Shown here one piece after another: positions 35,001-43,152 of a stretch of DNA of 64,000 nt; the stretch's first letter is position 1, and the number at the start of each line of letters is the position of its first letter. The stretch is taken from positions 62,001 through 126,000 of the forward strand of contig JAEUKI010000078.1 in NCBI GenBank assembly GCA_016793325.1, given 5' to 3'. The notes under the pieces are model-generated. The model made no database searches. It was not told the origin of the DNA and saw nothing but the letters and a program-made list of their open reading frames with translations. A program made the translations under genes and the position numbers. This DNA comes from Myxococcales bacterium (GTDB taxonomy: Bacteria > Myxococcota_A > Polyangia > Polyangiales > Ga0077539).

Positions 35001-35050
35001 GCGTCGCGCGAGTATACCCCACCCCGACGATCGCCGCGCTTTTTGCGCGG

Positions 35051-35563
35051 CTAGGGAGAGGTCCCGCCCGAGCGCTGCGCGGCGCGCTCGGCGATGCGCT
35101 GCTTCAAGCGCTCGGCGACGAGGGGCGGGACGAACTCGTCGACCTTTCCCCCGAAGGAGGCGACCTCTTTGACGAGGCTCGAGGACACGAACGAGTGATC
35201 GTCGCGCGTCATCAAGAACACCGTCTCGACGTCGGGCGCGAGCCTCCGGTTCATGAGCGTCATCTGAAACTCGTACTCGAAATCAGCGACCGCGCGCAGG
35301 CCGCGGACCACAGCCTTGGCGCCCTTGGCGCGCGCGTAGTCGACGAGCAGCCCTTCGATCGTGTCGACCTCGACGCGCGACGGATCCGTGACGGCGCGAA
35401 CGATGTCGATGCGCTCTTGCAGCGAAAACAGAGGCTGTTTGCGTTGATTGTGCGCGACGGCCACGACGAGCTTGTCGAAGATCTCGAGGCTCCGTTCGAT
35501 GATGTCGAGGTGCCCGTTGGTGAGCGGGTCGAACGAGCCAGGGTAGACCGCGACGCGTGCCAT
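35051..35563 (-). CDS. coaD: Phosphopantetheine adenylyltransferase
   Basis: A 170-residue enzyme of standard length. It shows the nucleotidyltransferase signature PGSFDPLTNGHLD, DKLVVAVAHN, ARAKGAKAVVRGLRAVADFEYE, and the SSSLVKEVASFGG segment corresponding to the ISSTxVR motif. It catalyses the penultimate step of coenzyme A synthesis, transferring AMP to 4'-phosphopantetheine in the cytoplasm. It lies 77 bp after rsmD on the same strand, the usual rsmD-coaD neighbourhood in bacteria, which supports the assignment. Within the open frame ATG 35563 is the only start that gives the PGSFDP motif near the terminus. Confidence 0.95.
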   Translation of the reverse strand: MARVAVYPGSFDPLTNGHLDIIERSLEIFDKLVVAVAHNQRKQPLFSLQERIDIVRAVTDPSRVEVDTIEGLLVDYARAKGAKAVVRGLRAVADFEYEFQMTLMNRRLAPDVETVFLMTRDDHSFVSSSLVKEVASFGGKVDEFVPPLVAERLKQRIAERAAQRSGGTSP

Positions 35564-35640
35564 GTTGCTCGCGTTTATAGCAGCTCCGACCGGCGAAGGG
35601 TGCGCGACGCTCCTGCGAATCCCAAGAAAAACACAGGGAT

Positions 35641-36273
35641 TCACTCGTTTGCGCGAGGCGCTTGCCGCTCGGACAGGGGCTCGCTCGCGCGCGCGCCGAA
35701 GGCGAACCAGAACACCAGCGTCGTGTCGCCGTACTCTTTTTCGTACGGTCCGTCGCCGTCGCCGAAGGCCTCTCGCACAACAGCGGACCACACGATGGCG
35801 TCTCGCGTCGCGCGCTCGACGACGACCGTGGCTCCTTCGCGCAGCCACCCTTCGCGCGCCACGAGCGCGTCGAGCGCGTATTGCTCGTGCCCGTGCATGT
35901 ACGGCGGATCCATGAACACGAGGTCGAACGGCGCGTCGGGAGCGGCGCTGGGCCCCTTGTCGATGAACCGTCGGACGTCCCGCTGCGCGATCTTCGCGCG
36001 GGACTCGAAGCGGCAGTCCGCGAGGTTGCGGCGGATCGTCGCGCAGAGCTTGTCGCTCGCTTCGACAAACGCACACGAGCGCGCGCCGCGAGAGAGCGCT
36101 TCGATCCCGAGCGCGCCGGTGCCCGCGAAGAGGTCGAGCGCGACGAGGTCGTCCACGGGACCGAGCACGTTGAAGAGCGCCTCGCGCACTTTGTCCGTGG
36201 TCGGCCGCGTCTCGGTGCCCGCCGGAGGCACGTGCAGCGTCCGTCCCTTGGCGCTGCCTGCGATCACGCGCAC
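35641..36273 (-). CDS. rsmD: 16S rRNA (guanine-966-N2)-methyltransferase
   Basis: A 210-residue methyltransferase of standard length. It begins MRVIAGSAKGRTL and contains the SAM-binding motif ALDLFAGTGALGIEALSRGA and the catalytic DLVFMDPPY. RsmD methylates G966 of 16S rRNA in the 30S subunit. The extra C-terminal tail (FGARASEPLSERQAPRANE) is slightly longer than typical. An exported NGPG-repeat protein gene lies upstream on the same strand with 12 bp between its stop and this start. Confidence 0.94.
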   Translation of the reverse strand: MRVIAGSAKGRTLHVPPAGTETRPTTDKVREALFNVLGPVDDLVALDLFAGTGALGIEALSRGARSCAFVEASDKLCATIRRNLADCRFESRAKIAQRDVRRFIDKGPSAAPDAPFDLVFMDPPYMHGHEQYALDALVAREGWLREGATVVVERATRDAIVWSAVVREAFGDGDGPYEKEYGDTTLVFWFAFGARASEPLSERQAPRANE

Positions 36274-36285
36274 GGCGTTTCTCCT

Positions 36286-37497
36286 CTAGAAACGCAGCGC
36301 AAACGAGCCGCCCTGCACCGGGCCGCCCACGATCGGCGCGACCGCCCACGTGGGGCGCAGGTTCAAGCGCGACCGCGCGCCAGCGGCGGTGTTGGCCGTG
36401 GTGCTCTGCTCGGCCGCAGCGCGAGGAGGATCGGTGATCACGAGCACGACGCCCGCGACCACGAGCGCCGCGCCAACGCCGATGAGCGCGCCCATGGTCG
36501 TCACGCCGCTCGAGTGTCGGTCGCAGAGCGACCTCGCTGTCGTGATCTCGCTGCCCTCGGCGCTGCGAAACATGCCCGGTCCGGTTTCGGCGACGACGTT
36601 GCCGAGCGCGTTCATCCCGCGAACTTCGGCGCAAAGCTCGTCGCTCGTCGTCTCTCGACCAGGGCCGCCGACGCTCGCGCGAAGAAACAGCATCGAGAAC
36701 GGAACCATCGGCGACATCGCTTGGTTCGCGTCGGCTTGCGCGCCGAGCACGTTGAGTCCGCCGACCAATCCACCGACGATCCCCACGACTGCGCCCGCGC
36801 CGATCGCGCCGAAGCCGATGTAGCGACGGATGGGCGGGCCGGGCTGCGCAGGTCCGACGGGGCCTGTGCCAGGGCCGTTGCCAGGGCCGTTTCCGGGTCC
36901 GTTGCCGGGTCCGTTGCCGGGGCCGTTTCCAGGGCCGTTGCCGACCGTGGTCGGCGCCGGGACGAGCAAGCGCAGGACTTGATCGGTCGTCTGGTGCCAG
37001 CGGTCTTCGTCGACCGCTTGCGCGCGAGGCAATTCAGCTTGCTGCGGAGCGCTCGGGTTGCCCGTGCTCGCGTCGAAGACCATCACCTCGATGCGCACCG
37101 GGGCGGTGGCGCGACGAGCGCCCGCGCGACGAACCGCGCCGTACACGAAGCGCGGCGAGTGAATGTGATCCGAGATCTGCCGCAAGCACTCGACCGGAAC
37201 GCTGTCGTCGCAGCCGAACGCCGCGATGAGCTGCTCGAGCGCCGGCGTGTTGTCGGGCACCGTGAAGCCCGCCTGCGTGGCCGATCGGCGCAAGCTCGCG
37301 GTCGCGACGGCGGCGGCTTCGTCTTCGCCGTCCGGCGCGCGCAGCCCGAGCACGGGCAACGGTCCGCGCTGCGCTTGCGCAGACGCGTTGTTGGCGACCG
37401 AGAGCGTCGTGACGACGCTCAGCGTTGCGACAACCGACAACAAAGCCCGCGGGCGTCGCGTCGTTGGATCGATCCTCGTGTTGGTCACGGTTGGCAC
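36286..37497 (-). CDS. Exported protein with NGPG repeats and membrane segments
   Basis: A 403-residue protein. The GTG at 37497 is chosen because AAGGAG lies 7 bases before it; a GTG at 37542 lacks such a site. A signal sequence covers residues 1-40 (LLSVVATLSVVTTLSVANNASAQ). A domain of about 140 residues follows with two cysteines (FGCDDSVPVECL). Next is a six-fold Gly-Asn-Gly-Pro repeat at residues 186-210, then two hydrophobic hairpins (IGFGAIGAGAVVGIVGGLVGGL, ALIGVGAALVVAGVVLVI). The repeat is matched in DNA by near-identical 12-bp units at about 36868-36942, so its length may vary. I recognise no family. Confidence 0.68.
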   Translation of the reverse strand: MPTVTNTRIDPTTRRPRALLSVVATLSVVTTLSVANNASAQAQRGPLPVLGLRAPDGEDEAAAVATASLRRSATQAGFTVPDNTPALEQLIAAFGCDDSVPVECLRQISDHIHSPRFVYGAVRRAGARRATAPVRIEVMVFDASTGNPSAPQQAELPRAQAVDEDRWHQTTDQVLRLLVPAPTTVGNGPGNGPGNGPGNGPGNGPGNGPGTGPVGPAQPGPPIRRYIGFGAIGAGAVVGIVGGLVGGLNVLGAQADANQAMSPMVPFSMLFLRASVGGPGRETTSDELCAEVRGMNALGNVVAETGPGMFRSAEGSEITTARSLCDRHSSGVTTMGALIGVGAALVVAGVVLVITDPPRAAAEQSTTANTAAGARSRLNLRPTWAVAPIVGGPVQGGSFALRF

Positions 37498-37912
37498 AAG
37501 CGCACTCCTTGGAAGCCTCGGTATGTCTGCCGCACGATGCACCGAGCGCTGACGAACCCTGCGCTCGAAATCGGCGAACCGCGGCGATTGTACAGAGGTC
37601 CCGCGACGCCCGTAAACGGTGTTGCGCGATCGCGCTGCGACCGCCAGCGGATCGAGCGCCGCGCGGCCTGACTTCGCGAGGAAAATATCTCGACAGGCGC
37701 GTCCACGATCGCCGCGTTCGTGACGGGGTCGCCCTGTGCAACGGAGTCGACCGCCTCGAGGGGGACGGATCGCGCTTCGCCTCGTTTCGTTGCCTGCTCC
37801 CGGTCGTTGGTGCGGGGGTCTGCAATCGCGTATGACGGCGCGGGCTCACGGCTCCGCACGTCCTCCTTCGAGCCATTGCTCCGGTGAAAATTCTTCGACG
37901 ACGAGAGACGAC
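37498..37912. other. Divergent intergenic region between NGPG-repeat gene and prmC
   Basis: 415 bp with no supported gene; frames through it give Arg-rich peptides. The ribosome site of the minus-strand gene (CTCCTT on the plus strand, 37505-37510) is at its left edge. A small AT-richer patch (GAAAATATCTC near 37680) and another (GAAAATTCTTCG near 37887) are the only departures from high GC. No hairpin or repeat is apparent. Confidence 0.5.
37505..37510 (-). promoter_or_regulatory. Ribosome binding site deciding the start of the NGPG-repeat gene
   Basis: AAGGAG on the minus strand, 7 bases before GTG 37497. It is a perfect Shine-Dalgarno and outweighs an earlier GTG at 37542 that would lengthen the protein by 15 residues ahead of the signal sequence. 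Confidence 0.7.
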
Positions 37913-38827
37913 ATGACGACTCAGCCTTGGACGATCGCGCGCGTGCAGGAGTGGATCCGAAAGGACTTCGCGTCGCGAGGGTTCGCCTCACCGCGGCTCG
38001 AGGCGGACCTGCTCGTCTGTCACGCGGTGGGATTGCGCCGCGTGGACCTCTACGTTCGCTTCGATCAACCGCTGACCCCGGACGAGCTCGCGCGCGTTCG
38101 AGCGCTCGTCGAGCGGCGGAGAAAGCACGAGCCCGTGGCGTACATCACGGGAAGCCGAGGGTTCTACGAGCGATTGTTCAAGGTGGATCCGCGCGTGCTC
38201 GTCCCGCGGCCCGAGACAGAGCTCGTGATCGAGCTCGCGCTCGAAGCGCTGCCGCCGCTCGGCGCCGAAGCGTCCGTGAGCGACGTCGCTCCCGCCGTGA
38301 CCACGACGCGTCGCGCGCTCGACGTGGGAACGGGCTCGGGCATCCTCGCGATCACCCTCGCGTGCGAGCGCGAAGACCTCACCGTCGACGCGATCGACTT
38401 GTCCGAAGACGCGCTGGCGGTCGCTCGCGGCAACGCCGAAGACCTCGGGGCGGCGTCGCGCGTGAGGTTCCTTCGGGGCTCTCTCTTCGAGCCCGTCGAG
38501 AAGGAGCTCGCCGAGGGACTTCGCTACGCGTTGATCGTGAGCAATCCGCCGTACATCGCGACGCGCGAGATCGAGTCGCTGATGCCCGACGTGCGCCTGC
38601 ACGAGCCGCACATGGCGCTCGACGGCGGAGAGAGCGGCCTCGCGCTGATCGAGCCGCTCGTCCGAGGCGCGCATCGAGCGCTCGAAGACGGCGGTTTTTT
38701 CGCGATGGAGTTCGGCCACGACCAGGGCCCTGCGGTGCTCGCGCTCGCGCGCGCCGCGGGCTTCGCCGAGGCCGCGATCAAGAAAGACCTCGCAGGACAC
38801 GACCGCGTTCTGGCCGCGCGTCGCTGA
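37913..38827 (+). CDS. prmC: Peptide chain release factor N5-glutamine methyltransferase
   Basis: A 304-residue enzyme. The N-terminal helical domain is followed by VPRPETELVIE, the SAM-binding motif ALDVGTGSGILAITLA (138-143 VGTGSG) and the catalytic NPPY at residues 211-214. The usual family motif DGGESGL lies just after it. PrmC methylates the GGQ glutamine of RF1/RF2. The closest prfA-type partner is not in this window, so the gene stands alone here. ATG 37913 follows a weak GAGAG; no better start exists. Confidence 0.93.
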   Translation: MTTQPWTIARVQEWIRKDFASRGFASPRLEADLLVCHAVGLRRVDLYVRFDQPLTPDELARVRALVERRRKHEPVAYITGSRGFYERLFKVDPRVLVPRPETELVIELALEALPPLGAEASVSDVAPAVTTTRRALDVGTGSGILAITLACEREDLTVDAIDLSEDALAVARGNAEDLGAASRVRFLRGSLFEPVEKELAEGLRYALIVSNPPYIATREIESLMPDVRLHEPHMALDGGESGLALIEPLVRGAHRALEDGGFFAMEFGHDQGPAVLALARAAGFAEAAIKKDLAGHDRVLAARR

Positions 38828-38834
38828 GCGAGGA

Positions 38835-39329
38835 TCAGCGCTCGCTGCGCTCGCGACACGTGTCATCCGAGCACCGCGTGACCGTCCCTGTGTACGGATC
38901 GACCGCGAAATGTAGCGGCTCTGCGTGTGTGCTGCTCGTGCGCATCTCCGTCGCGAACACCCACTGGCACTCGGGCGCGCCGCGCGTGCATCCCTGCGCT
39001 GGCGTTCCTCCGACTTCGAAGTCAGGCGCGTCGCCGTAGGTCGCGCGCTCGTTGCGCAGGTGTTCGACGACCATCGCATTTGCGCGCAGCCGGCGCTCGG
39101 CCTCTTCGCGCGTGATCCATGCCCCCGCTGGCGCGGCGCTGCTGCTCGCCGAGCTCGTCTCCGCGGCGGCTCCGGACGACGCGCTCGCGTTGGCGCTGCT
39201 GGTGCTGGCGTTGCTGTTGTTGGGGTTGGTGTTGTTGGTGCTGTTTGCGTTGTTCGCGCCGCAGTGAACCGTGGCCGCGACCGACACGGCGAACGCGAGG
39301 CGCCTCGCCTTCTCGACACTCGAATGCAT
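38835..39329 (-). CDS. Lipoprotein with Asn/Ser-rich linker
   Basis: A 164-residue protein. A signal region (RRLAFAVSVAATVHC) points to Cys23 as the lipid anchor, though the box is not canonical. A linker of Asn/Ser/Thr/Ala follows (NNANSTNNTNPNNSNASTSS), then a domain of about 95 residues with ITREEAERRLRANAMVVEH, four cysteines (GCTRGAPECQW, RCSDDTCRE) and SEYVGTV-like strands. It converges with prmC and ends 7 bp after it. No family is recognised. The acidic helix plus Cys loops suggest a small periplasmic binding module. Confidence 0.6.
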   Translation of the reverse strand: MHSSVEKARRLAFAVSVAATVHCGANNANSTNNTNPNNSNASTSSANASASSGAAAETSSASSSAAPAGAWITREEAERRLRANAMVVEHLRNERATYGDAPDFEVGGTPAQGCTRGAPECQWVFATEMRTSSTHAEPLHFAVDPYTGTVTRCSDDTCRERSER

Positions 39330-39448
39330 GTGCGTTGTGTACCTCGATTCGTGGCAAAGCAACGACGGTCGGACCCGCGCTCTTCCAACCGGAGTCGCAC
39401 GAAATCGTCTGTCATCGACGAGCGCGCAGGGCAGACTACCCTCTCGCT

Positions 39449-40045
39449 GTGTACGCAGGACACCTCGACCTCGCGCAGCCGCTCTATTGGGTCCTCGATG
39501 ACGCGCTCGACGACGAGGCGTGCGCTCGCTACGTCGCCCGCATCCGCGACGGACAGCAAGAGCGCGCTCCAGTGATCACTGAACACGGCGTGGGTCTCGA
39601 CCTCGCGGTGCGCAACAACACGCGCGTGATGTGGGACTCGGACGCGGAGGCTCAGTCGTTGCTCGCGCGAATCGATCAGCGAATTCCCAGTCGATTGTCG
39701 GGCCTCGCGCGCGTGGGAGCGAACCCTCGGCTGCGGCTGTATCGCTACGGCGAAGGCGAGAAGCACAGCGCGCACTGGGACACGGTCGTCGAGTTCGAGC
39801 GCGGGGCGCGGAGCCTGCTCACGCTGGTGTTCTATTTGAACGACGGGTTCTCTGGGGGCGAGACGGTGTTTCAAGAGCTCGACGCGCGGATCACGCCGAA
39901 GCGCGGGCGCGCGTTGGTGTTTCAGCACCGCGTGTTGCACACCGCGACCACGGTGCAGCGCGGCGAAAAATTCGTGCTTCGAACGGACATCGTGTTCGGG
40001 CCCAAGGGCTTCGTCGGGCCGCTGAACGTGCTATCGACGCCGTGA
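39449..40045 (+). CDS. 2-oxoglutarate/Fe(II)-dependent oxygenase (prolyl 4-hydroxylase type)
   Basis: A 198-residue protein from GTG 39449 (an assumption; the frame is open upstream and no Shine-Dalgarno is visible). The iron triad is His109-x-Asp111 (SAHWDT) and His164 (LHTATT), with Arg178 (KFVLRTD) in the 2-oxoglutarate site. YLNDGFSGGETVF is typical of P4Hc-type enzymes. The family hydroxylates proline or other protein or small-molecule targets in the cytoplasm using O2 and 2-oxoglutarate. It is followed 4 bp later by an orphan gene, likely co-transcribed. Confidence 0.83.
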   Translation: MYAGHLDLAQPLYWVLDDALDDEACARYVARIRDGQQERAPVITEHGVGLDLAVRNNTRVMWDSDAEAQSLLARIDQRIPSRLSGLARVGANPRLRLYRYGEGEKHSAHWDTVVEFERGARSLLTLVFYLNDGFSGGETVFQELDARITPKRGRALVFQHRVLHTATTVQRGEKFVLRTDIVFGPKGFVGPLNVLSTP

Positions 40046-40049
40046 GCCG

Positions 40050-40949
40050 ATGCCGACCGAGCCTGACTTTCGAGCGATGCTCGAGCGATGTCTCCCTGTG
40101 AAGTGCGCGCAAGGCGAGCTCTCGCTCGTCGCTGGTGAGCACTCGGTGTACGTGTTCGAGCACGGGCTGACCGCGCGATTGAGCTGGCAGCGCGCTCGAC
40201 CCGAGGGGTACGAGTACGACCTGTCGCCGACCGAGGCGAGCGTCGAGTTTCGCCGCCCCGGAACGCGCGGTGAGCCGCTCACCCTCGCGCAGATCGAGGC
40301 CCTGTTGCGCGCGCTCGCGACGCTGTTTCCTGCGATCGAACGAGAGCAGCCCGCGTGGTTCGACGGCGTCGGCGATCCGCGCGCGTTGATCCCTCGGGCG
40401 GTGCTCTCGAAGAAGTCGCTGAGCAGCGAGGACGAGTTCTATCGCGCGCTCGCGGTGGAGTTCGGCGTGGGGTCCGTGTTGGTCTCGAGCGAAGAACGCG
40501 CGAGCTGGCTCACGCTCGAAGAGATCGACGCGATCGTGCGCAGCGCGTTTCCCGTCAACGCGGGGCTCTTCGAGATCGCCCTGGGCACCGCGAGCGCGTA
40601 CGGCGACGACAAGGTCTTCGGGGCCGTCGTCGATCGCAGAGGATCGATCGCGATCGTCGTGCAGCTCCTCGTCTACGAGCCCGCCGACGGCCAGTTCATG
40701 ATCCGCGACATCAAGGAACAAGAGGTCTACACGCTCCCGGCCGAGCGGCGCGGCGAGCGCGAGCGATTCGAAGCGTTTGTCCAAGGGCTCGCCGACGGGA
40801 TCCGCGCGCTCTTCGAAGCGCGACCCAACGACGAGCGCGTCGCGTACGCGATGCCGTCCGAGCTGTGGGACTCGAGCCTGCTCGCGCTCAAGCGAGCCAA
40901 GACCCGCGAGGACTTCGCCAACGCCTACCGCACCCGCAAAAAGCTCTGA
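40050..40949 (+). CDS. Protein of unknown function, co-transcribed with the oxygenase
   Basis: A 299-residue soluble protein starting 4 bp after the 2-oxoglutarate oxygenase stop. The N-terminal third has a beta-type hydrophobic pattern (CAQGELSLVAGEHSVYVFEHGLTARLSWQ). The middle carries a domain with two cysteine-free blocks (LGTASAYGDDKVFGAVVDRRGSIAIVVQLLV). The C-terminus is helical and charged (RERFEAFVQGLADGIRALFEA, ALKRAKTREDFANAYRTRKKL). I recognise no family and see no signal peptide or membrane segment. It may be the target or a partner of the neighbouring hydroxylase. Confidence 0.55.
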   Translation: MPTEPDFRAMLERCLPVKCAQGELSLVAGEHSVYVFEHGLTARLSWQRARPEGYEYDLSPTEASVEFRRPGTRGEPLTLAQIEALLRALATLFPAIEREQPAWFDGVGDPRALIPRAVLSKKSLSSEDEFYRALAVEFGVGSVLVSSEERASWLTLEEIDAIVRSAFPVNAGLFEIALGTASAYGDDKVFGAVVDRRGSIAIVVQLLVYEPADGQFMIRDIKEQEVYTLPAERRGERERFEAFVQGLADGIRALFEARPNDERVAYAMPSELWDSSLLALKRAKTREDFANAYRTRKKL

Positions 40950-41131
40950 CGCGCCGACGCGTCGAGCAGGCAACGAATGCGGTATTTCTCTTCAAGCGCT
41001 TGAAGGAATTCCTGACGCGGCGCGTTATGTGGCGGTCATCGGGCGGCGCGACCCAGCGCACGTAATCGCGATTAATCGCTCGATCGGGCGCTGCGGCCTC
41101 GGGACCGCGCGGCTCGGGCGTCACTGGGGGC

Positions 41132-43099
41132 ATGAACACAAAGCCAACGCGCCTGCGTGGACTGTCACCCGTCGCGGCGCTCCTCGTTGTTTCGACCCTC
41201 GGCTGCAGCGCTCCGAACAGCGCTGACAGCGGCGCGATGTCCGACGCGAGTCTGGACGGAGCCACGACCTTCAGCGCGGTGATCGGCCCCGAAGGAGGGG
41301 AGCTCACCGCGGGATCGTTCGGGATGACGCTGTACGTTCCACCGAACGTCGTCCCGCAGCCCACGACGATCACGGTCCGCGTCGAGGACCCTTCGCGCTA
41401 TCCTGGGAGCGGCGACGTGCTCGGGCCCGTCTTCGACTTCGGCCCCGACGGGTTCGACTTCGTCCGTCACGTGCGGCTCATCGCGACCGCCGCGCGAAGG
41501 CCTCCCGCCGGTGAATTTGCAGTGCTCGCGGTGTTCGACACGACGCTGAACCGATGGGTTCCGCTCGAGGGCTCGTACGAGACCGGCGACGCCTCGCGCG
41601 GCGAAGCTCGCGTGCTCGGACGGACGACGCACTTCAGCGCGTACACGACGTTCAAGTCGCCGAGCTTCGCGCACCCGCAGTGCCGCCTCTTGCAAAATGA
41701 CCCTGGAATCAACACGGCGAACACCGTCACCGTGACGGGCGCGACGCTCGTTCGACGCACGGCGCGCGGGGGGATCGAGTGGTCCTCCGAGTGGATCGCC
41801 AACGCGCCCACGATCACGATCTCGGGTCGCGCGGTGCTCGACGGACAGGGACAGTGGGCCGCGTGGCGCGCAGGAGCGCACCTCGGAGGAATGCCCCGCC
41901 CAGCGCCGATCGGGTTCACGATCTCGGGGCAGCGTTGGTCGGTCACCGCGGACGTCCGCGCGCTCGCGGCGAGCGGCCACGTCGCGCTCTCGTTCGACGA
42001 GTTTTGCCAGGGCAACTACGATCTTGGTTTCGTGTGCGGCCCTGGCTGTTCGGGACCCGCGACCGACGCAGGCGTCGACGCCTCGACCGACGCGCGCGCG
42101 CCGGTGGCGTGCGCCGCAGGGACCGCGACCATCACCACGCCGGCGCCTACGTCGATGGCCGTCGCAGGCCAGACCCTCGTCGGCGTCCAGAGCGGAACGA
42201 CGGACGCATTTCAAACGTTCGACCTCCGCGCGCCGACCTCGCCGGTCCCCCTCGCGACGAGGCCCCTGCTCGCCAACGCTCCGCGGCAGGTCGCCGTGCG
42301 GGGAACGACGGCGTTCGTCACCGACGGCCCTCGCGTCGTGGCCTTCGACGTGAGCGCCCCCTCGAGCCCCACGGAGCTCGGCGCATACAACGTCGACACC
42401 GACGCGACGCTCCGCGCGGCGCTCGGAAATCCCGCGGCCCGCATCGACGCGATGGGCGTCGCCGTCTCCGCGACGAACGTCATCGTCGCGACCACCAGCC
42501 GCGGGCTCGTCGTGATCGACGCGAGCAATCCCGCTGCGATGACGCGCGTCGGCCACAGCAACGCAGGCACGACCTCGCCGCGGATGGTGGCCGTCCAGGG
42601 CGCGCGAGCGTACGTGCTCGCCAACGAGAATCGCGTGTGCGTTCCGTCCCCGTGCAACCCGCCCGAGCTGCGCGGCGCGGTGATCTTCGACGTGTCCACC
42701 CCCGCGAGCCCGCAGCGGCTCGGGACCTTTGTCGTGAACAACGTCGTGCCAACGTCGCTCGCGGTCGAGGGCGACTACCTCTATCTCACCGCGACAAACT
42801 CGCAGTACTTCGTCGCGGACGTGAGCAACCCCGCGGCGCCCGTCCTGCGCGGCTCGGTCGAGACCAACGGGAGCGCCAACAGCATCGCCGTCGCGAACGG
42901 AAAGCTCTTTCTCGCGTCGAACAACAACGACCCACACATTCAAGTGTACACGCTGGCGACGAGCGCGAGCCTGCCCACGCGGCTCGTCGACGACATCCTC
43001 GCGCCCGCCGGAGGAGGCCTCGCCTTCGCCGCGGGAGCGACGCACGGCTACGTCGCGAGCGCGGGACGGCTGACGGCGATCAACCTCGCCTGCCCGTGA
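41132..43099 (+). CDS. LVIVD-repeat lipoprotein
   Basis: A 655-residue lipoprotein (VSTLGC, Cys25) with three parts. First is a ZU5-like or surface beta domain (residues about 48-190, IGPEGGELTAGSFGMTLYVPP). Next is a Cys-containing linker with AHPQCRLLQNDPG. Last come five or six LVIVD-type beta-propeller repeats (GLVVIDASNPAAMTRVGHS, GAVIFDVSTPASPQRLG, YFVADVSNPAAPVLRGS). LVIVD proteins are extracellular propellers found in marine and soil bacteria, function unknown. A C-A-A-G-like metal site is not evident. It precedes the regulator gene by 53 bp, so the two may be one unit. Confidence 0.8.
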   Translation: MNTKPTRLRGLSPVAALLVVSTLGCSAPNSADSGAMSDASLDGATTFSAVIGPEGGELTAGSFGMTLYVPPNVVPQPTTITVRVEDPSRYPGSGDVLGPVFDFGPDGFDFVRHVRLIATAARRPPAGEFAVLAVFDTTLNRWVPLEGSYETGDASRGEARVLGRTTHFSAYTTFKSPSFAHPQCRLLQNDPGINTANTVTVTGATLVRRTARGGIEWSSEWIANAPTITISGRAVLDGQGQWAAWRAGAHLGGMPRPAPIGFTISGQRWSVTADVRALAASGHVALSFDEFCQGNYDLGFVCGPGCSGPATDAGVDASTDARAPVACAAGTATITTPAPTSMAVAGQTLVGVQSGTTDAFQTFDLRAPTSPVPLATRPLLANAPRQVAVRGTTAFVTDGPRVVAFDVSAPSSPTELGAYNVDTDATLRAALGNPAARIDAMGVAVSATNVIVATTSRGLVVIDASNPAAMTRVGHSNAGTTSPRMVAVQGARAYVLANENRVCVPSPCNPPELRGAVIFDVSTPASPQRLGTFVVNNVVPTSLAVEGDYLYLTATNSQYFVADVSNPAAPVLRGSVETNGSANSIAVANGKLFLASNNNDPHIQVYTLATSASLPTRLVDDILAPAGGGLAFAAGATHGYVASAGRLTAINLACP

Positions 43100-43138
43100 A
43101 CAAGCCGCGCCGACAGAGACTCCGGCGAGCGCCGACTC

Positions 43139-43145
43139 GAAGGAG
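43139..43145 (+). promoter_or_regulatory. Ribosome binding site fixing the regulator start
   Basis: GAAGGAG lies 7 bases before GTG 43153, a strong Shine-Dalgarno. It supports GTG 43153 over the ATG 21 bases later (43174), which has none. Confidence 0.7.
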
Positions 43146-43152
43146 AGCGCGC

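Noticed and set aside
41779..43152. A plus-strand frame running upstream of the ATPase-TPR regulator through the LVIVD gene
   Set aside because: It reads as an Arg-rich shadow of the LVIVD gene. A strong ribosome site at 43139-43145 places the real start at 43153.
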